64,000 bases of DNA from Cornus controversa (GCA_026545225.1 CM048854.1:31081730-31145729), one strand, 5' to 3'. Positions 1 to 11,194 are shown, counted from the stretch's first letter. The notes: generated by a model from the sequence alone, not told the origin. Numbers and translations: made by a program.

Positions 1-764
1 ATACACTCTAAATTTAACTGTGGACTGTTTTTTGTGAACTATTGTGGCAGACATGCCAAACAAGTAATTATAGTAAGAGTAAGACTATCAAGAGCTTTCT
101 TTTCTCATGACCAGAATTATAAATTTTTCATACTGATCATTAGATTGAGAGATTTATTAAAATATTTAATTGATTTTTAAAATTTTTTAAAAACTATCTC
201 AATAAAATGGTTAATAAAAAATTTGTGAAAGAAATTAGTTATGATATTAAAACTAACACAATCAATTCAAGATGATGATCACCAACAGTCTATTAGATTA
301 ATTTAACAAAAAATTAAAAGGAATTGGCATCATTAGGTACTAGAATATATAATATATAAAATTCTTGTCAAATTTCTATTTAGAACATTCCGCGTTTAAT
401 TTATTAATTCTTATATATTCTTCAAGTTTCTCTAACTTTAGATTGATTCAAAATTGTTTATGAACTATTGATTTTATCACAATTATTGCTAGTGATGATT
501 GCATTGCTGATGATTATATGTTATATACTATGTGGCCCAGTTAAGATTGCTAAATTCAAAGAATTTAAAGTGTTCAAAAGAATCATATGATTCATATCAC
601 CAAGTGAAATAAAGTAGTTTAACAAAAAATGAGAGCATATGCATGTACAGAGGAAATCAGTGGCAGAGGGAAAGAGATCTTGGAAATTTTGTGAAAGCAG
701 TGAAGAGGATTTTGGAAGGCACGGATAAAATGTTTGAATAAAACATGATAGTGGTAATTATCAC
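1..764. repeat. Duplicated upstream block, copy 1 (partner near 47936-48650)
   Basis: No gene is seen. The opening bases, with the tract gtggactgttttttgtgaac, recur near 47,960, and the order of similar tracts is kept to about 740 against 48,640 (for example acatgatagtggtaa in both). It is a diverged direct duplication lying upstream of mTERF copy A, as the partner lies upstream of copy G. The small ORF within it has no recognisable motif and is not called. Confidence 0.7.
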
Positions 765-767
765 TAA

Positions 768-1344
768 GGCTTTGTTTGGTTAGATAGAAATAGCAAGAAA
801 GAAAAATAAATAGAGATTTTTTGAACATTTTAAGAGTTTGGTTAGCAAGAAAAGAAATTTTTTGTAGAAAATTAATTTTCCATAATGACCTAACTTTCCC
901 CTAAACTTTTCCTACGAAAAACACAAGAAAATTTTGTTTTCTTGAGGAAGTTATATGAAATTACAATTACACTTCCGATTTACTCTCGAAAATAAAATGT
1001 CTTTATGCATAATTTTTTAGAAAAATAGTATTATAGTTTATCTCTCTCTCTGACTGTCCTATAATTTTTTTATTTAGATTCTTATATTACTTTTATTTTT
1101 TGAAAAAGACCTAAAATATTTATTCAATATAAATGTATTCTGATATATTGTCTTATTTAATGAATATAAGGACAGTTTAAGTAAATCATAATATTTTCTG
1201 GTCATTTTCTACTATCAACCATGAAATGGTACTTTTTCACAACTTGAAAAAAATTCATGCTAACCAAATGAATCCTAGAAATTTTATTTTTCTTTCTTTC
1301 AGTTTCACTTTTCACTATTGATTTTCATCTAACCAAACGAATGC
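768..1344. mobile_element. PIF/Harbinger-type MITE, TAA target duplication
   Basis: Imperfect terminal inverted repeats GGCTTTGTTTGGTTAGAT (left) and GCATTCGTTTGGTTAGAT (right, reverse complement) are flanked by TAA at 765-767 and 1345-1347. A 3-bp TWA duplication with a GG...GTTTGG terminus is typical of Tourist-like elements. A second, inner pair of similar repeats (agtttggttagca near 828 and tgctaaccaaatgaat near 1258) suggests partial internal duplication. No coding capacity. Confidence 0.7.
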
Positions 1345-1439
1345 TAAGATGGTACTTAACCTAGCTCGTGATATCTTTTCAACCTTACAAAATAGAAGGG
1401 TTTCAATGCTTGTAAGGACAAATTATGTGAGTGTGTTAT

Positions 1440-1447
1440 TTGTTGTG

Positions 1448-1510
<63 letters not shown>
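1440..1510. repeat. (TA)n microsatellite
   Basis: About 70 bases of nearly perfect TA dinucleotide. The paralogous site near 9,460-9,490 also carries a shorter TA-rich tract, so the repeat predates the duplication and later expanded here. It lies directly before the LTR-like insertion. Confidence 0.95.
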
Positions 1511-1511
<1 letters not shown>

Positions 1512-2671
1512 TGTATGTCAAAAGTATAAAAACGAGGAGTGGATTTAATTTCGAAACTTAAAGAAAGCCAAAGTTGGGTTTTTCCCTATGCGGGTAGAAC
1601 CTTACCGCGACCCACCCTATGCAGGTGGACCCTTCTTGCTACCCGATGGGTCGCAAGAGGATCTTTTGAGCACCCTGGCCAACTATGAGTGGACTGGTTG
1701 AGATGGCAAGTGAATTGGTTATGAGGATCATATAGTAGTTGTAGGTAACTTTAATCCGCAAAAGCATTAAAAGCGGGCACGAGTGACTTTAACTTGCGAA
1801 GGTGTTGAAAGCGGTCGAGAGTGACTTTAACTCGCGAATGATAGGGAATGAGTGGGGGCAACCTCCCCTCATGGGTATGTTTTGGTTAATGCCTTGGCAC
1901 ATCCCAAGGTTGTGAGAAATCATGGAAGAATGGGCGATCATGTGGCTCCAAGCTCATGACCCCGATTGATAACTCTCATAGTAGGGACCGTATGAAGGAT
2001 TACAAGCTCTTCTCTGCAAGATAGAAAATAACTAATCGCAATGTTACTTCTAGCCTTGAAGGGTTGGAGCTTGTATGAAGTCATAGTGGTTCTCAGGTCA
2101 TTTCTGGCACATAAGTGCACTGTGATATGACCCGGGTGTCATATTAGAGCATATGACGTCATAAGCCCATCAGGGAAGATAGGTTGAGTGTGGAATAGAG
2201 GATTGAGAGAAAGGCTCGTTGAGGTCTAAAGCATAATTGTATGACTCGTGAGGGGTATTATGTATTCTGCTATAAATAGAATAGTGCATAATACTTACCT
2301 GTGATCATGGAAGAGATGCCCCTGGCTTCAACCAAGTATAACAAAAGAAGGGACACATGGCATGATGAACTTGTGCCGCGTAGGATGATAGCTATCAAAG
2401 GCTCATACCTAAGGCCTATAAATATCCCATGGTGTGAAGACAGTTAGTCAATTCTGACCCCCTTCCCTCTCCTAGTCATATTTGCTTTCTCTCTCTCCCA
2501 TCTCATCTTCAGCTCTTTCTTTTTCATACATTTTAAACCTAGTTATACATACTTTTTCTCTCCTCTATTATGGTGCCTTCTTCACACAAATTCATATGTT
2601 CTAACTTCTTCTTTATCATCCAGATTGATGTTAGTCATTCCCTCTCTATAATTTGAACCTCTACCTTTACA
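1512..2671 (+). mobile_element. Probable solo LTR (fossil), lineage uncertain
   Basis: This segment is absent from the paralogous unit-B sequence, where the flanks join near 9,480. It begins TGTATGTC and ends CTTTACA, giving TG...CA termini, and is flanked by ataag (1507-1511) and ataaa (2672-2676), a 5-bp duplication with one difference. TATA-like promoter motifs (ctataaatag near 2270, ctataaatat near 2417) fit an LTR. No internal coding part or second LTR is present, so a solo LTR is inferred. Lineage cannot be assigned by eye. Confidence 0.55.
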
Positions 2672-2693
2672 ATAAATAACATATTATTAATTT

Positions 2694-3366
2694 GGCCAAA
2701 ATGTAATAAACCCCCCCCTCTCTGGTTTCAAACTAGTGCACAATACCCCCTCTTCTTTTTTTGGGTGTAACAAACGCCCTCCAACAAATTTGTGCAATTT
2801 GCTCCTATTTGGCACTATTTGGAATAAAAATTGACTTAAAATAACAAAAATACTCTCACAAATAAAAAATAAAAATAAATAACAAATTAATTTACTGAAA
2901 ATTACAAAAAAAAATTTTAATTTGTCAAAAAATTTACCCAAAAAAAAGAACTTTAATTAACCAAATTTTTTTGGGTATTTTTTGACAAATTAAAATACCG
3001 AAAATATTACAAAAAAGTTCTTTTCAAGAAATAACAAAAAAAAGAACTTTAATTTGTCGAAAAATACCAAAACAATTACAAAAAATACCAAAATAAACTT
3101 ATCGAAAAAAAATTGGTGAATTAAAGTTCTTTTTTTTGGTTAAATTTTTTTGACAATTAAAGTTATTTTTTTTGGTATTTTTCAGTAAATTAATCAATTT
3201 TTATTTTTTATTTGTGAGGGTATTTTTGTCATTTTATATCAAATTTTAATCCAAATAGGAGCAAATTGCACCAATTTGTAAGTTGGAGGGTATTTGTTGC
3301 ACCCAAAAAAAGGAGAGGGGTATTGTGCACTATTTTGAAACCTAAGGGGTTTATTGCACTTTGGCC
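2694..3366. mobile_element. Mutator-type foldback MITE with 9-bp target duplication
   Basis: Long inverted repeats: the left end GGCCAAAATGTAATAAACCC pairs with the right end read in reverse (GGCCAAAGTGCAATAAACCC), and the pairing extends for roughly 250 bases inward with decay. Exact 9-bp duplications TATTAATTT flank it at 2685-2693 and 3367-3375, the size expected for MULEs. It is non-coding. The unit-B paralogue near 9,490 lacks it. Confidence 0.85.
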
Positions 3367-3375
3367 TATTAATTT

Positions 3376-4487
3376 TTTCAGTATAGCATTGAACAATTCC
3401 CTGTTTTAAATAAAAATTCGTAAATCTCTTCCTTTTATTGAGTCTGCACAAGCTTGACTATTGAAACGTCATGACGAATCAATGCTTAACAACGAGTAGA
3501 AATAGAAGTTGAAACAAAAATAACACAAGGAAAAGTTTCAAGAGTACTCAAATGAGCTAATAATAATAATAAACTAGTATAACATAGTAAAAAAATGTTG
3601 ACATGGAATAAAAAAATAAGAATAATGATTTATAATCTGATTCAGTCGAATCTGAGTAATTTTTATGTGACTGAGCTACTCACATAAGCCCCTTTCAAAC
3701 TAGTCTTACGTGAGACTAGCTATCATTACTTAAAAAACAAAGAGCAATGATATTAAAACCAAAGTAGTAGAAATGGTAATATTTAATGAAATAAGTTTGC
3801 AATTCTTGAATGTATTGAATGAATGAGATATCCAGCTAGACATATCACATCATTGGTAAACTCAATGAAAATGCACCACTCAATGAAATTGAGAGCAATT
3901 TCTATATGTAAGTGGAATCAATGATGTGATATGGTCAAGTCACTAATATTTACAAAAATTCCAAGAATGCAAAATCATTCAGCTAAGGTTCCCTCTCAAA
4001 CATCGTTTGAAAATAATTATTCAGAAACAATTGGGTATGTTAAATGTAGTATCTTTATTTATGCTTAGCAATATAACATTAGGTTCGTTTTAAAAGCAAT
4101 TGAATAACTTGGCAATACCAAGTATAACATCATCCATAATCAATAGTCAATGAAAATAATCAAAATTGCTAATTTATGTAAAATAAAATGTTGTGATACT
4201 CTTGTGAACCAAACGTTATAAAATTATGGGCGAATTATGAAAAAGACTTAAATAGGCAACAAAATTCAAGCATACGCACATTTTAGGAACTTAGGACTTT
4301 GGACCAGCCCATCTAAAGGTTGGGCTGGGACTTTAACTCCATCAGACATTTTCATACAAGTGTCTATTTGGGTCTAAGGCTTTAAACCTCCCGCTGTTGT
4401 AAAGCTGAACAACCCCCTACAGAGAGCTCGAACTAAGGTTCAGGGCAACTCTGTTCATCATTCAAACACTTTCAGAGAACCAGAGAT
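3376..4487 (+). promoter_or_regulatory. Upstream block of mTERF copy A (shared with B, G and H)
   Basis: Non-coding, AT-rich. It carries tracts found in the same order upstream of copies B (9,490-10,440 and 10,830-11,080), G (52,430-53,000) and H (60,410-60,780 and 62,335-62,550). The proximal conserved part around 4,300-4,480 includes accagcccatct, ccatcagacattttcata and gtaaagctgaa. This is the likely promoter and 5' UTR region, but I see no unambiguous TATA box or transcription start. Confidence 0.6.
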
Positions 4488-4585
4488 ATGAAGCTCCCCA
4501 CTTTACAGGCAAGTAGTCAGCTCTACGCTCTCTGCTGTGATTGATAGCATATTATATGTGTATATAATATAATACATCCTTCAAG
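4488..4585 (+). promoter_or_regulatory. mTERF A leader: short uORF and candidate GC-AG intron
   Basis: An upstream ATG at 4488 opens MKLPTLQASS..., stopping at 4544. Inside it lies CAG|GCAAGT at 4509, the strong consensus for a GC-type 5' splice site, and cttcaag at 4579-4585 can serve as 3' site, giving a 77-base intron. If spliced, the uORF becomes MKLPTLQK and its stop overlaps the mTERF start as ATGA. The donor is retained in copies A, B, D, F, G and H. Splicing itself is inferred. Confidence 0.5.
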
Positions 4586-4587
4586 AA

Positions 4588-5739
4588 ATGACAATATATA
4601 TCTGCAAAAGTCTCATTTCACTCTCTCTCAAGAACAATTCATATCTCAACAAAACTCGAATCTCCCTTTTCTCTTTCCTCTTCTTCTCTTCCTCTCCACA
4701 AGAGCAACCAAAAATACCCATTGCAGTGGCCGATTACTTGCTTGATAGACACAACTTTTCTCCTGAAACTGCTTCGAAAATCTCTTCCGTCGTAACGTAT
4801 CTGAAAAACCCTGAAAATTCCGATTCAATCCTCTCATTTCTCCAGGAAAGTGGTTTTTCGAAGACCCATCTTGAGCAAGTCATCAAACGCATGCCTCAAG
4901 TTCTCTCTGCAAATCTTGAGCACACCATCAAACCCAAAATCAATATTTTTCAAGACTTAGGATTTTATACTAGCGACGTTGTGGAAATTGTTTCGTCTGA
5001 TCCATGGATTCTAACCCGTAGCGTTGATAATCGGCTTGGGCCGTCAATTTTAGCATTGAAGAGTGTTTTGGATTCGAATTTGAATTTGTGTAGGCTCTTA
5101 AAGATGTCTGCTTGGTTTCTGAATTATGATTTGGAGAAAACTATGATACCCAATATAGAATTTTTGAAGAGCTGTGGTATTAGTTCGTCGCAAATAACCC
5201 GATATGTCTATAATTTCCCTAGATTTTTATTGCATAAACCGACGAGTATTAAAGAATTTGTGAAGAGGGTCGATGAGATGGGCTTTGACAGGAAGTCTAA
5301 GATGTTTCTTCATGCCATTGGGGCTATTAGTTCGATGACTATAGAGAATTGGGAGTTGAAGTTGGAGCTTTTTAGGAGTTTGGGGTTTTCAGAAGATGAC
5401 ATTTTGTTAGTTTTTAGGAGGGCGCCTCAGGTGTTTGCTGTGTCAGAGAGGAAAATTAAGGCGATAACACAGCTTTTCCTTAGCATGGACAAAGTTGATA
5501 TCTCATTTGTTGTTAAACACGCAGACTTACTTGCTCACAGTGTTGAAAAGAGGCTTAAACCACGGTTAAGAGTTCTGGAGGTTTTGGAAAGGAGGAATTT
5601 GCTTCTAAAAAAGCCTAGTTTGACGACTGTATGCAAGATCACTGATAAGAAGTTCAATGAGAAATATGTACTCCCTTATTCGAATGAAGTTGGCGAATTA
5701 TTCAAGGTTAACAGCAGAAATTTGTGCTTAAGATCATGA
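4588..5739 (+). CDS. mTERF family protein, copy A (intact frame, altered C-terminus)
   Basis: Intronless 383-codon frame for a plant mTERF, a helical-repeat nucleic-acid-binding protein that acts in mitochondria or chloroplasts in organelle transcription, RNA splicing or transcript ends. Residues 1-36 are rich in Ser, Leu and Lys with few acids and end FLFFSSS, as expected for an organelle transit peptide. From about residue 84 it shows degenerate mTERF repeats with the family's buried prolines (MPQVL, DPWIL, FPRFL, APQVF). The start is the ATG shared by all fuller paralogues. A 14-base deletion next to AAGGTTAAC shifts the last residues to SRNLCLRS instead of the KGSLTAEICA of copy D. This is one of two copies with no premature stop. 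Individual function and target are unknown. Confidence 0.9.
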   Translation: MTIYICKSLISLSLKNNSYLNKTRISLFSFLFFSSSPQEQPKIPIAVADYLLDRHNFSPETASKISSVVTYLKNPENSDSILSFLQESGFSKTHLEQVIKRMPQVLSANLEHTIKPKINIFQDLGFYTSDVVEIVSSDPWILTRSVDNRLGPSILALKSVLDSNLNLCRLLKMSAWFLNYDLEKTMIPNIEFLKSCGISSSQITRYVYNFPRFLLHKPTSIKEFVKRVDEMGFDRKSKMFLHAIGAISSMTIENWELKLELFRSLGFSEDDILLVFRRAPQVFAVSERKIKAITQLFLSMDKVDISFVVKHADLLAHSVEKRLKPRLRVLEVLERRNLLLKKPSLTTVCKITDKKFNEKYVLPYSNEVGELFKVNSRNLCLRS

Positions 5740-6435
5740 CATCCTGTGTAACAAGGCAGGTTGAGACTGAATCTTTTTTCGAAAAAGATAATGACTTGGC
5801 TGCATAGCATGGCATGTAAGTAGGTACTCTTTTGCACAAGATATTCACATTTTTTCTTGTATCCATATAGTGTACTACTACTCTGAAAAACATGGATTGA
5901 TTTTCCAGATAAGTGTCTCATTTTATTTGGTTTCTTCTACTTCACATCCCAATATTTAGTCGCAGAAGAGTGTAAGTTGATTCATCCCAGGGCATTTGTA
6001 GTTTGTGGGGCGTCTATGATTCTGCATTATGACGCCTTTTTAGCCACTAGAAAGCTCTATTTATTTTTCATTCAAGCCACCTTTGATCGTGTTATGCTCA
6101 GAAATCGAATTATGTAGAGATAGTATTACCAATGATGTAGCTGATCTCATTCAGATGATTCTAAGATAAGAGTTACTATAGCAGCTGAGTTAGTCTGCGT
6201 TGCAACTGACCAAGTTTTTTAAATTTCAATAGCAATTAAAGGCATGTAGATATGGTAGCTAGTGGCAAGGCCATCTTGTGAAAATTGGATCAATTGAGTT
6301 CAGCAGTAGGCTAAATACAACCAAGCATTAACTGCCAATATTATAAACAGTGTGGTGGCTCATGACTTTGCTGGTCCGTTTCATAGATTCTATTTTTGTT
6401 TCCTATTCCTTTCCTTGCATTGTTGATTGTTTTGT
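5740..6435 (+). other. 3' flank of mTERF A, shared with all units
   Basis: Non-coding sequence duplicated downstream of the other copies. It begins agatcatgacatcc and contains the position of the candidate 3' UTR intron. In this copy the donor reads catgtaagtagg rather than the caggtaagtagg of copies B, D and G, while the acceptor tgattttccag is kept near 5,910. Near 6,265 the sequence agctagtggcaaggcc is the empty site of the TRIM insertion found in units D and G. Confidence 0.7.
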
Positions 6436-6436
6436 T

Positions 6437-6646
6437 TCTCATTATATCTATATTATCTCTGTAGACATTAAAAAATTACATAATGGACCCAAAATACAAT
6501 TTGGATTTATCTTCAGTTTAGCCCACTTTGATATGTGGCTCAATGAGTCAGATAATTTGAAGCCCAGACCCATCACAAATAAATGAGTTATGGGCTGGTC
6601 TAAATTGTCTGAGAAGTCAAAGCACACTTGAAAATGGATCTAATGG

Positions 6647-6698
<52 letters not shown>

Positions 6699-7133
6699 AA
6701 TTATCAAAATTATCATAAAAGATAATTATAGAACAATTATCAAAAGAAAAGAAAGTTACAAATTTACCCTTCCGGTGAGCCTATAAATAAAGGTCCAAAG
6801 GTGGGAGAAGGAGGACCAGAAGATTTTCAGAAAAAGTTGAAATTCAGCAGAAGTTTTCACTCAAAGTTCAAAGCTCCAAAGCATCGAAGGAAAAGAACAA
6901 AAAGCACATCATCCACGTGCCGTTCTTCACCAAAGTTTCAATCCAATTCAAGATCAAGCTCTAGCAGCCCTTGAAGCCGGATTACAAAGGAGATCGAATC
7001 AGATGACTTTATCTTCATATTTCTTTTGTAAAGATTTACAGAAAATTGTATCCATCTTTTCTTAAATTAATAAAATCGATTATTTGTCACTAATTTTCGT
7101 TCCTATATTTTCGGACACGAAATTTGTGTGTAC
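6437..7133. mobile_element. Unclassified ~0.7-kb insertion relative to unit F
   Basis: Unit F, read inverted near 28,950, joins gattgttctg directly to ttatcgcaattatg. Here about 700 bases lie between the equivalent points. The insert holds a (TA)n tract at 6651-6692, a TATA-like cctataaataaagg near 6,780, a polyadenylation-like aattaataaaatcg near 7,070, and ends gtgtgtaca. That resembles an LTR promoter and leader, but I could not find a clean target duplication. A deletion in unit F is the alternative. Confidence 0.4.
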
Positions 7134-7520
7134 AATCGCAATTATGTTAATGAAATCATTTTACTCTACCCAAAGAACAAAATTCATGTCTTATTGCAAC
7201 CTCAAGTCAGTCCATGAAGCTAACAAACTTGTTAATCAAAAGGTTAAACTGGTAAATCTTACTCTCTCTAAATGAAATTACAAAATTTAGAGTAGAGATG
7301 TGGACATTATAAAAGCTTTATTTATTTATGTAGAATTACTCGTATATTTGGGTTAAAATTTGAGAAAATCTTATAAATTTGTACCTGCCCTGAACCAGAC
7401 TTTAAGATATTGTAATGTCCTAAAATTTGAGGCATTCCAGAAGGGTGTGTTGTCGTTGAAGTGAAAATGACTGACAGTGAAGGGTTTAGTAAGGAAGAGA
7501 ATTTTTGCACAGTAGGAGAA
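7134..7520 (-). pseudogene. bHLH112-like exon remnant and flank, copy beside mTERF A
   Basis: The reverse strand is homologous to 28,560-28,930. Near 7,430-7,500 it reads FSSLLNPSLSVIFTS and, one base out of phase, a remnant of the HFNNNRAFWNAS motif that is better kept at 28,406-28,650. It is non-functional. Its interest is positional: the same bHLH fragment lies beyond the 3' flank of both mTERF A and mTERF F, so one duplication moved both. Confidence 0.45.
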
Positions 7521-7734
7521 AAATCATTTGAGATATGATATGGACATTATAATATCTTACATTCATATTGTTGTATGTACATGTCTGCCCACCAAGCTAT
7601 ATGTCAAATGCAGTTCCAAATACTAAAAATCAGTCTTGCATGCTTTAAGGGAAACACTCACACTCACCAGGGCACTGACACAATAAGAAAATTGGAGTCA
7701 AACAATGTTGATTCAAGCAGTTCATAGTGGCACC

Positions 7735-8352
7735 CTAGGAAGCACGGACACGGAATACGGACACAACACGATACGGATACGGCGATACGACAAATCTCAA
7801 AAAAATAGGATACGGACACGACAAAGATACGTTAAATAAATAAATAAATAAAAATATAATATTATACATAAAATATTAATTTTTATTCTTCAACCATACA
7901 ATAAATATAGTTAAAGTAATTATACAAAATATAAGAAGTTAAAATCTAGACATTCACTATCTTTTTTAATATTTTTTACAATGACTCACTTACTTGAGGG
8001 TTTTAAAAATATTTTTATTTTATTATTAAATGAGCCTTATTTTCTTATCTATAAAGTTTTTAATATTACAATTTTAACCCCATTTTATAGAGCAAAAAAT
8101 TACAAATTTGTCTTAAAAAGTATCCCAGCCGTATCCCAGACGTATCCTAAACGTATCCCAGACGTATTCTGGCCGTATCTCTCGCGTATCTTAGCTGTAT
8201 CCCCGCGTATCCTAACCGTATCCGATATTAAAATAAAAAATAAAAAAATGGGATACTCCTTAGCCGTATCGGACATGTATCCGGCCGTATCCGTATCGGA
8301 TACGTGTCCGATACAGCCACGGCACTATATTTAAAGTATCCGTGCTTTGTAG
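7735..8352. mobile_element. hAT-type MITE with exact 8-bp duplication
   Basis: Termini CTAGGAAGCACGGACAC and, reversed, CTACAAAGCACGGATAC are flanked by exact 8-bp repeats GTGGCACC at 7727-7734 and 8353-8360. The interior is dominated by variants of ACGTATCC and CCGTATCC. The local duplicate at 8,449-8,545 reads through the same site (cacagtggcagctaagatc) without the element, giving an empty site. Non-coding; the ORF at 7981-8334 is spurious. Confidence 0.8.
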
Positions 8353-8360
8353 GTGGCACC

Positions 8361-8545
8361 TAAGATCATGAGTCAGTGCCCCTATATGAAGGATTAAGCA
8401 TATGAGCTTTGCTCTAATATTAAACTGCTTTTCAAATTTATTTGTTCTGTTGATTCAAGCAGTTCACAGTGGCAGCTAAGATCATGAGTCAGTGGCCCCC
8501 ATATGAAGGATTAAGCATATGAGCTCTGCTGTAACATTGTCTGCT
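8361..8545 (+). repeat. Local tandem duplication of ~110 bp
   Basis: The segment gttgattcaagcagttca...gaaggattaagcatatgagct occurs once around 7,709-8,425, now split by the hAT MITE, and again at about 8,449-8,545. It carries no gene. Confidence 0.75.
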
Positions 8546-9488
8546 ATAATAGTGCTGTAATTTTTTCACATATTTAAAACATGTGGGTGTCCTGTTTCTA
8601 AAATTATTGTCGTTGAGACTTGTAGGGTGGGGAGAAGATGCTTGGAAGTGGAGAAGTTGAGTTTTAAAGCAAGTTTTTTACTTGTGAAAGTTGAGTGGAT
8701 GATGTGAAGAGTGAAGACCCCCAAGAGATTCCTGATCCTCTTGTCTTTCTTGTAGTCCCACTTTTAACTTGTAATTGACTTCATCCCTCAACAAGAAGTT
8801 TAGATTAGGGCTTATATAGTGCTCTTTCTAAAATTCCCTTTTCAAGAAACATGATGAGATGCTAACTCTTACCCTCATACTACTACATAATACCCATATC
8901 ATGTCTCTCTTTTTAAAAGACTGTGCATTAAATATATATTGTTAGGAAAATGATAAACACAACGTATTTCAATATTTTTTTATCTCGAAAGACATGACTG
9001 TTGATTTGTGTATTATGTATTGCAGAGAAAGCCGTTGGAGTTCATTCAGACTTGAACCCGAAAATTGTCGAAATAATTCCGTCTTCGATTCTGGTTTAAA
9101 TTATAAGTTTATATTTGTGTGCAATTTGTTTGTTGGAATGCGAATCCGACTGGGGCATATGCAATATAATGGATTCTATAGCTTTGGTTCTTGACCCTAT
9201 TATATAACTATAAGAAATGTCTTAGTCTGATATTAGATATGGGTATATTCTTCGATGGGTTGTAGGTTGTAATTAGTATTAAAGAGAAGGTTGTTTAATA
9301 AGATTAATGTGGAGGAGGAGATAAAGCAAGAATGAGACACGGATCAAGATGAGGCATAGCAGGAAATTTGTATGCCTCACCATTTCGATCTTATAAAATA
9401 GAAGGGTTTCAATTCTCGGAAGGACAAATTATGTGAACATGTTATTAGTCGGGACTATCTATATATATACATATATTATATATATAAC
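8546..9488. other. Intergenic; holds a duplicated block at ~8690-8905
   Basis: No gene is recognised. About 8,690-8,905 matches 45,710-45,930 in direct orientation, sharing gatgatgtgaagagtg, caagaagtttagatta and tatagtgctctttctaaaat. Around 9,390-9,460 the sequence matches 1,375-1,440 upstream of copy A, so this is the start of unit B. The ORF at 8994-9194 shows no motif and is not supported. Confidence 0.6.
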
Positions 9489-10440
9489 ATATTAGCAATT
9501 TTTTCATATAGCATCGAACAATTTCCTGTTTTAAATAAAAATTTGTAAAATATCTTTCTTTTATTGAGTTTGCACAAGATTGACTATTGAAAGGCCACGA
9601 CGAATCAATGCTCTACAAGGAGTAAAAATTAAAGTTCAAACAAAAATAACACAATTTAACTTTAGAGTAACAATATAATACAATCACGTTGGACTAACTT
9701 AATGACATCTTTTTTCTTTCTTTTTTTCTTATCTTATTTAGTTCTTTACTTAAAATTTTTGGTTCCATAAAGCATACAAATCTTCCTTGACTTTCAAAGT
9801 TATTATTATTATTATTATTTTGGGTTAAAGATAAAAACTGGTTTAACATAGTAAAAAATGTAGACAAGGAATAAACAAACAAGGATAATGATTTATAGTT
9901 CCATTAGAACTGGTCTTGGTAATTTTTATGTCGATGAGGTGATGGACCCTCACATAAGCCTCTTTCGAAATTCGGATTACGTATCACTACTCAAATAATA
10001 AATAGCAATGATATTAAAACCAAATAGGAAACAAAACATTTAAAAAAATAAGATTGCATTTCTTGGATGCATTAGATGAATGGAAATATTATGGAAGTGG
10101 AATTAATTTCATTGAATGATGTTTTTTAATTAGGTGGGTATAATAATGATATGATATGTTCGGATCATCTAATATTTACTCGAATTCTAAAAAATGCAAA
10201 CTCATTTCGGCAAGGTTTCCGCTCTCAAACTTCGATTTGAAAATAATTATTCAAAAACAATTGGTATGCTCAGGAATATAACATTAGGTCCTCCATGCAA
10301 GCAATTAAATAACTTGGCAATAACAATTATAACATCATCCATAATTAATAGTCAATGAAAATAATAAAACAACGCATTTTAAAACTGTGATGGTTATGAA
10401 TTCATCAGAATTCTGCAATTAAGCATGCTTATGCGAGAGT
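9489..10440 (+). promoter_or_regulatory. Upstream block of mTERF copy B
   Basis: Non-coding and homologous to 3,376-4,200. Shared tracts include tgttttaaataaaaattt, gacgaatcaatgctc and caattataacatcatcc. Around 9,800 there is a short ATT trinucleotide run. No promoter motif can be named. Confidence 0.6.
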
Positions 10441-10479
10441 AGTACCAGAATAAGTGATCCTCTAAAAAGTCTCTGATTC

Positions 10480-10800
10480 AAGTGAGCCGATAATATTGTA
10501 CCAAATAGAGTGAGGGATTACAGATGATATCAGAGCTGGACCCAACCGGATGTGTGCCAATGAAGATGTTGGGCGTTCAAGGGGGTGAATTGTGGAGACT
10601 TTAGTTGCGGACACATAGGTGGACGAGTGCAAGAATCACTGTCAAGCTACTGCATTAAGACTAACGAGGATGTTGGACCTCCAAGAGGAATTGATTGTGA
10701 AAACTTTAATTGCGAGCATGTAGGTGCACTAAAGGCTTCACAATCCCACATTGTGGATTCCGTCTTTAAATGTAATGAGTTCTTTTGAAATAAAAGCCGA
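10480..10800 (+). mobile_element. TRIM-type retroelement fossil, internal part
   Basis: Inserted in unit B relative to units A and G. It carries atatcagagctggaccc, resembling the tRNA-Met primer-binding region plus leader of TRIM (terminal-repeat retrotransposon in miniature) elements, followed by gtgtgccaatgaagatgttg. A related stretch repeats about 110 bases later (gaggatgttggacctccaag). No coding genes belong to this family, and no clear LTRs remain. It is a fragment. Confidence 0.5.
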
Positions 10801-10829
10801 AAAGAAAATCATACATGGTGGAGTGGGCA

Positions 10830-11194
10830 TAAAATCTTATAAAATTATGGCCGAATTATGAAAAAGACTTGATAGGCAACAAAATTCAAGCATACACACA
10901 TTTTAGGAACTTTGGACTTTGGACCAGCCCATCTAATGTTTGGGCTGTGACTTTCACTCCATCAGACATTTTCATACCAGTTTCTATTTGGGCTTAAGGC
11001 TTTAAACTCTAGCTGTTGTAAAGCTGAAGAACCCCTACAGAGCTGGAACAACCATCATCCAAACACTTTCAGAGAACCAGAAATATGAAGCTCTCCACTT
11101 TACAGGCAAGTAGTCATCTCTACACTCTCTGCTGTGATTAATAGCATATTATGTGTATATAATATAATATATCACTGGACATATCCTTCAAGAA
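10830..11194 (+). promoter_or_regulatory. mTERF B proximal upstream region and leader
   Basis: Homologous to 4,210-4,587. The uORF begins at 11084 (MKLSTLQASS...). The CAG|GCAAGT donor and the cttcaag acceptor before the mTERF ATG are both retained, so the leader architecture is intact even though the coding frame is not. Confidence 0.55.

Noticed and set aside
4646-4837. Recurrent antisense ORFs of 60-85 codons opposite mTERF coding sequence (also at 11253, 11503, 24417, 24577, 24866, 30637, 53184, 53488, 62689 and 63153)
   Set aside because: They recur only because the sense gene is duplicated. They are shadow frames with no independent conservation beyond the sense protein.
10585-10788. 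67-codon Cys-containing ORF
   Set aside because: It lies in a TRIM internal remnant with internally repeated sequence; the Cys/Gly pattern comes from the repeat.
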